This document shows, piece after piece, positions 63,787 through 64,000 of a stretch of DNA of 64,000 bases. Origin of the DNA: Actinomycetota bacterium (GTDB lineage Bacteria > Actinomycetota > Thermoleophilia > Solirubrobacterales > Solirubrobacteraceae); NCBI GenBank assembly GCA_005885515.1, contig VAWK01000050.1, positions 23,784 through 87,783 on the forward strand, read 5' to 3'. The notes under the pieces were generated by a model, which ran no database searches, had not been told where the DNA came from, and worked only from the letters and a program-made list of their open reading frames with translations. The stretch's first letter is position 1. Each line of letters opens with the position of its first letter. The position numbers and the translations under genes were made by a program.

Positions 63787-63827
63787 TGGAGCTAGCCGGA
63801 CTCGAACCGGCGACCTCCTGGGTGCGA
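63787..63827 (-). tRNA. 3' half of a tRNA-Ala(CGC) gene (fragment)
   Basis: The minus strand reads TCGCACCCAGGAGGTC, GCCGGTTCGAGTCCGGC and TAGCTCCA. This matches positions 33-73: T33, anticodon CGC, A37, half the anticodon stem, variable loop, T-arm (GCCGG/CCGGC) and acceptor end. The 5' half (GGAGCTA acceptor, D-arm) is absent, so it is not functional as placed. Typical of attachment sites where an element crosses over at the anticodon loop. Confidence 0.75.
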
Positions 63828-63862
63828 TCCACCGACTCTGCACACTGATTTCGTGTCAAAAG
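63816..63862 (-). repeat. Left arm of 47-bp inverted repeat
   Basis: Matches 63954-64000 in inverse orientation with one mismatch in 47 bases (at the anticodon first base). It overlaps the tRNA fragment by 12 bases and continues into sequence that is not tRNA. Weak similarity continues further inward (AAAAGGTGCC versus AAAAGTGCC). Confidence 0.9.
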
Positions 63863-63953
63863 GTGCCGATTAGCGGGGGTTTGTGAATGGCCCAAATCCC
63901 AGCCCTCGGCGCGGATGCACGTGGATTATCGGCGATTATCTGCGACTCAGGCA

Positions 63954-64000
63954 CTTTTGACACGAAATCAGTGTGCAGAGTCGGTGGATAGCACCCAGGA
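63954..64000 (+). repeat. Right arm of inverted repeat, cut by window end
   Basis: Inverse copy of 63816-63862. It stops at the window edge exactly inside the tRNA-like part (TAGCACCCAGGA), so a second tRNA-Ala 3' half probably continues beyond. The 91 bases between the arms hold no gene. Confidence 0.88.

Noticed and set aside
63787-63862. Complete tRNA-Ala gene on the minus strand
   Set aside because: The acceptor 5' strand, D-arm and 5' anticodon stem are missing; only positions 33-73 are supported.

Overview
The window is very GC-rich with dense, short-spaced genes, frequent GTG and TTG starts and many ATGA, GTGA or TTGA stop-start overlaps. An FhaA/FhaB/PstP/PbpA/PASTA-kinase cluster, a phosphosulfolactate synthase, F420-type flavin proteins and several eukaryotic-like kinases point to an actinobacterium. 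My best guess is the class Thermoleophilia (Solirubrobacterales-like); this rests on gene content and style, not on any search.

Region 1 (1-14.7 kb) is a housekeeping and cell-envelope block. It holds the end of pheA, a DUF4446 protein, a membrane-anchored repeat protein, then one long forward operon: a polytopic Ser/Thr kinase, fhaA, fhaB, pstP, pbpA, pknB (four PASTA domains) and ddl. It resembles the mycobacterial fha-pstP-rodA-pbpA-pkn locus but has no rodA/ftsW and ends in ddl. Convergent to it are another kinase with an extracellular discoidin-like domain, uppP and a DedA protein. Phosphosignalling, peptidoglycan precursor supply and lipid-carrier recycling are thus grouped.

Region 2 (14.8-29.9 kb) is an exopolysaccharide locus: a DUF354 glycosyltransferase-like protein, a CapD/FlaA1-type sugar dehydratase, a LytR_C protein, phosphosulfolactate synthase, a FlgD-like Ig protein, a Wzy-like polymerase, a Wzx-like flippase, three glycosyltransferases, a priming sugar transferase and an ATP-grasp enzyme. 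It ends in a zinc-ribbon/discoidin gene broken by an 8-bp duplication and an amber codon.

Region 3 (29.8-43.7 kb) is a metabolic and redox assortment: alpha/beta hydrolases (one haloalkane-dehalogenase-like), an SDR, a cupredoxin/GST-like/TenA-like trio, an rRNA methyltransferase, a QsdR-like TetR regulator with a ring-cleaving dioxygenase, a sulfotransferase, a thioredoxin/DF-family pair, a YciE-like stress protein, a truncated ABC ATPase, a COG4280 membrane protein, an amidase and exonuclease III.

Region 4 (43.7-64 kb) is looser and contains several decaying genes: a truncated two-domain VOC protein, a VOC gene with a frameshift and a stop, a cold-shock-protein remnant and a DGPF/YCII remnant. 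Intact genes include a phosphoesterase lipoprotein, an SQR-like flavoprotein, a second QsdR paralogue next to a secreted lipase, a patatin, an ECF42-type sigma factor with its DGPF partner, an arsR/metallophosphoesterase/aquaporin group, a cytochrome P450 and two large secreted hydrolases. The window ends in the 3' half of a tRNA-Ala(CGC) gene inside a 47-bp inverted repeat, which looks like an old attachment site. I saw no CRISPR array, transposase or rRNA gene.
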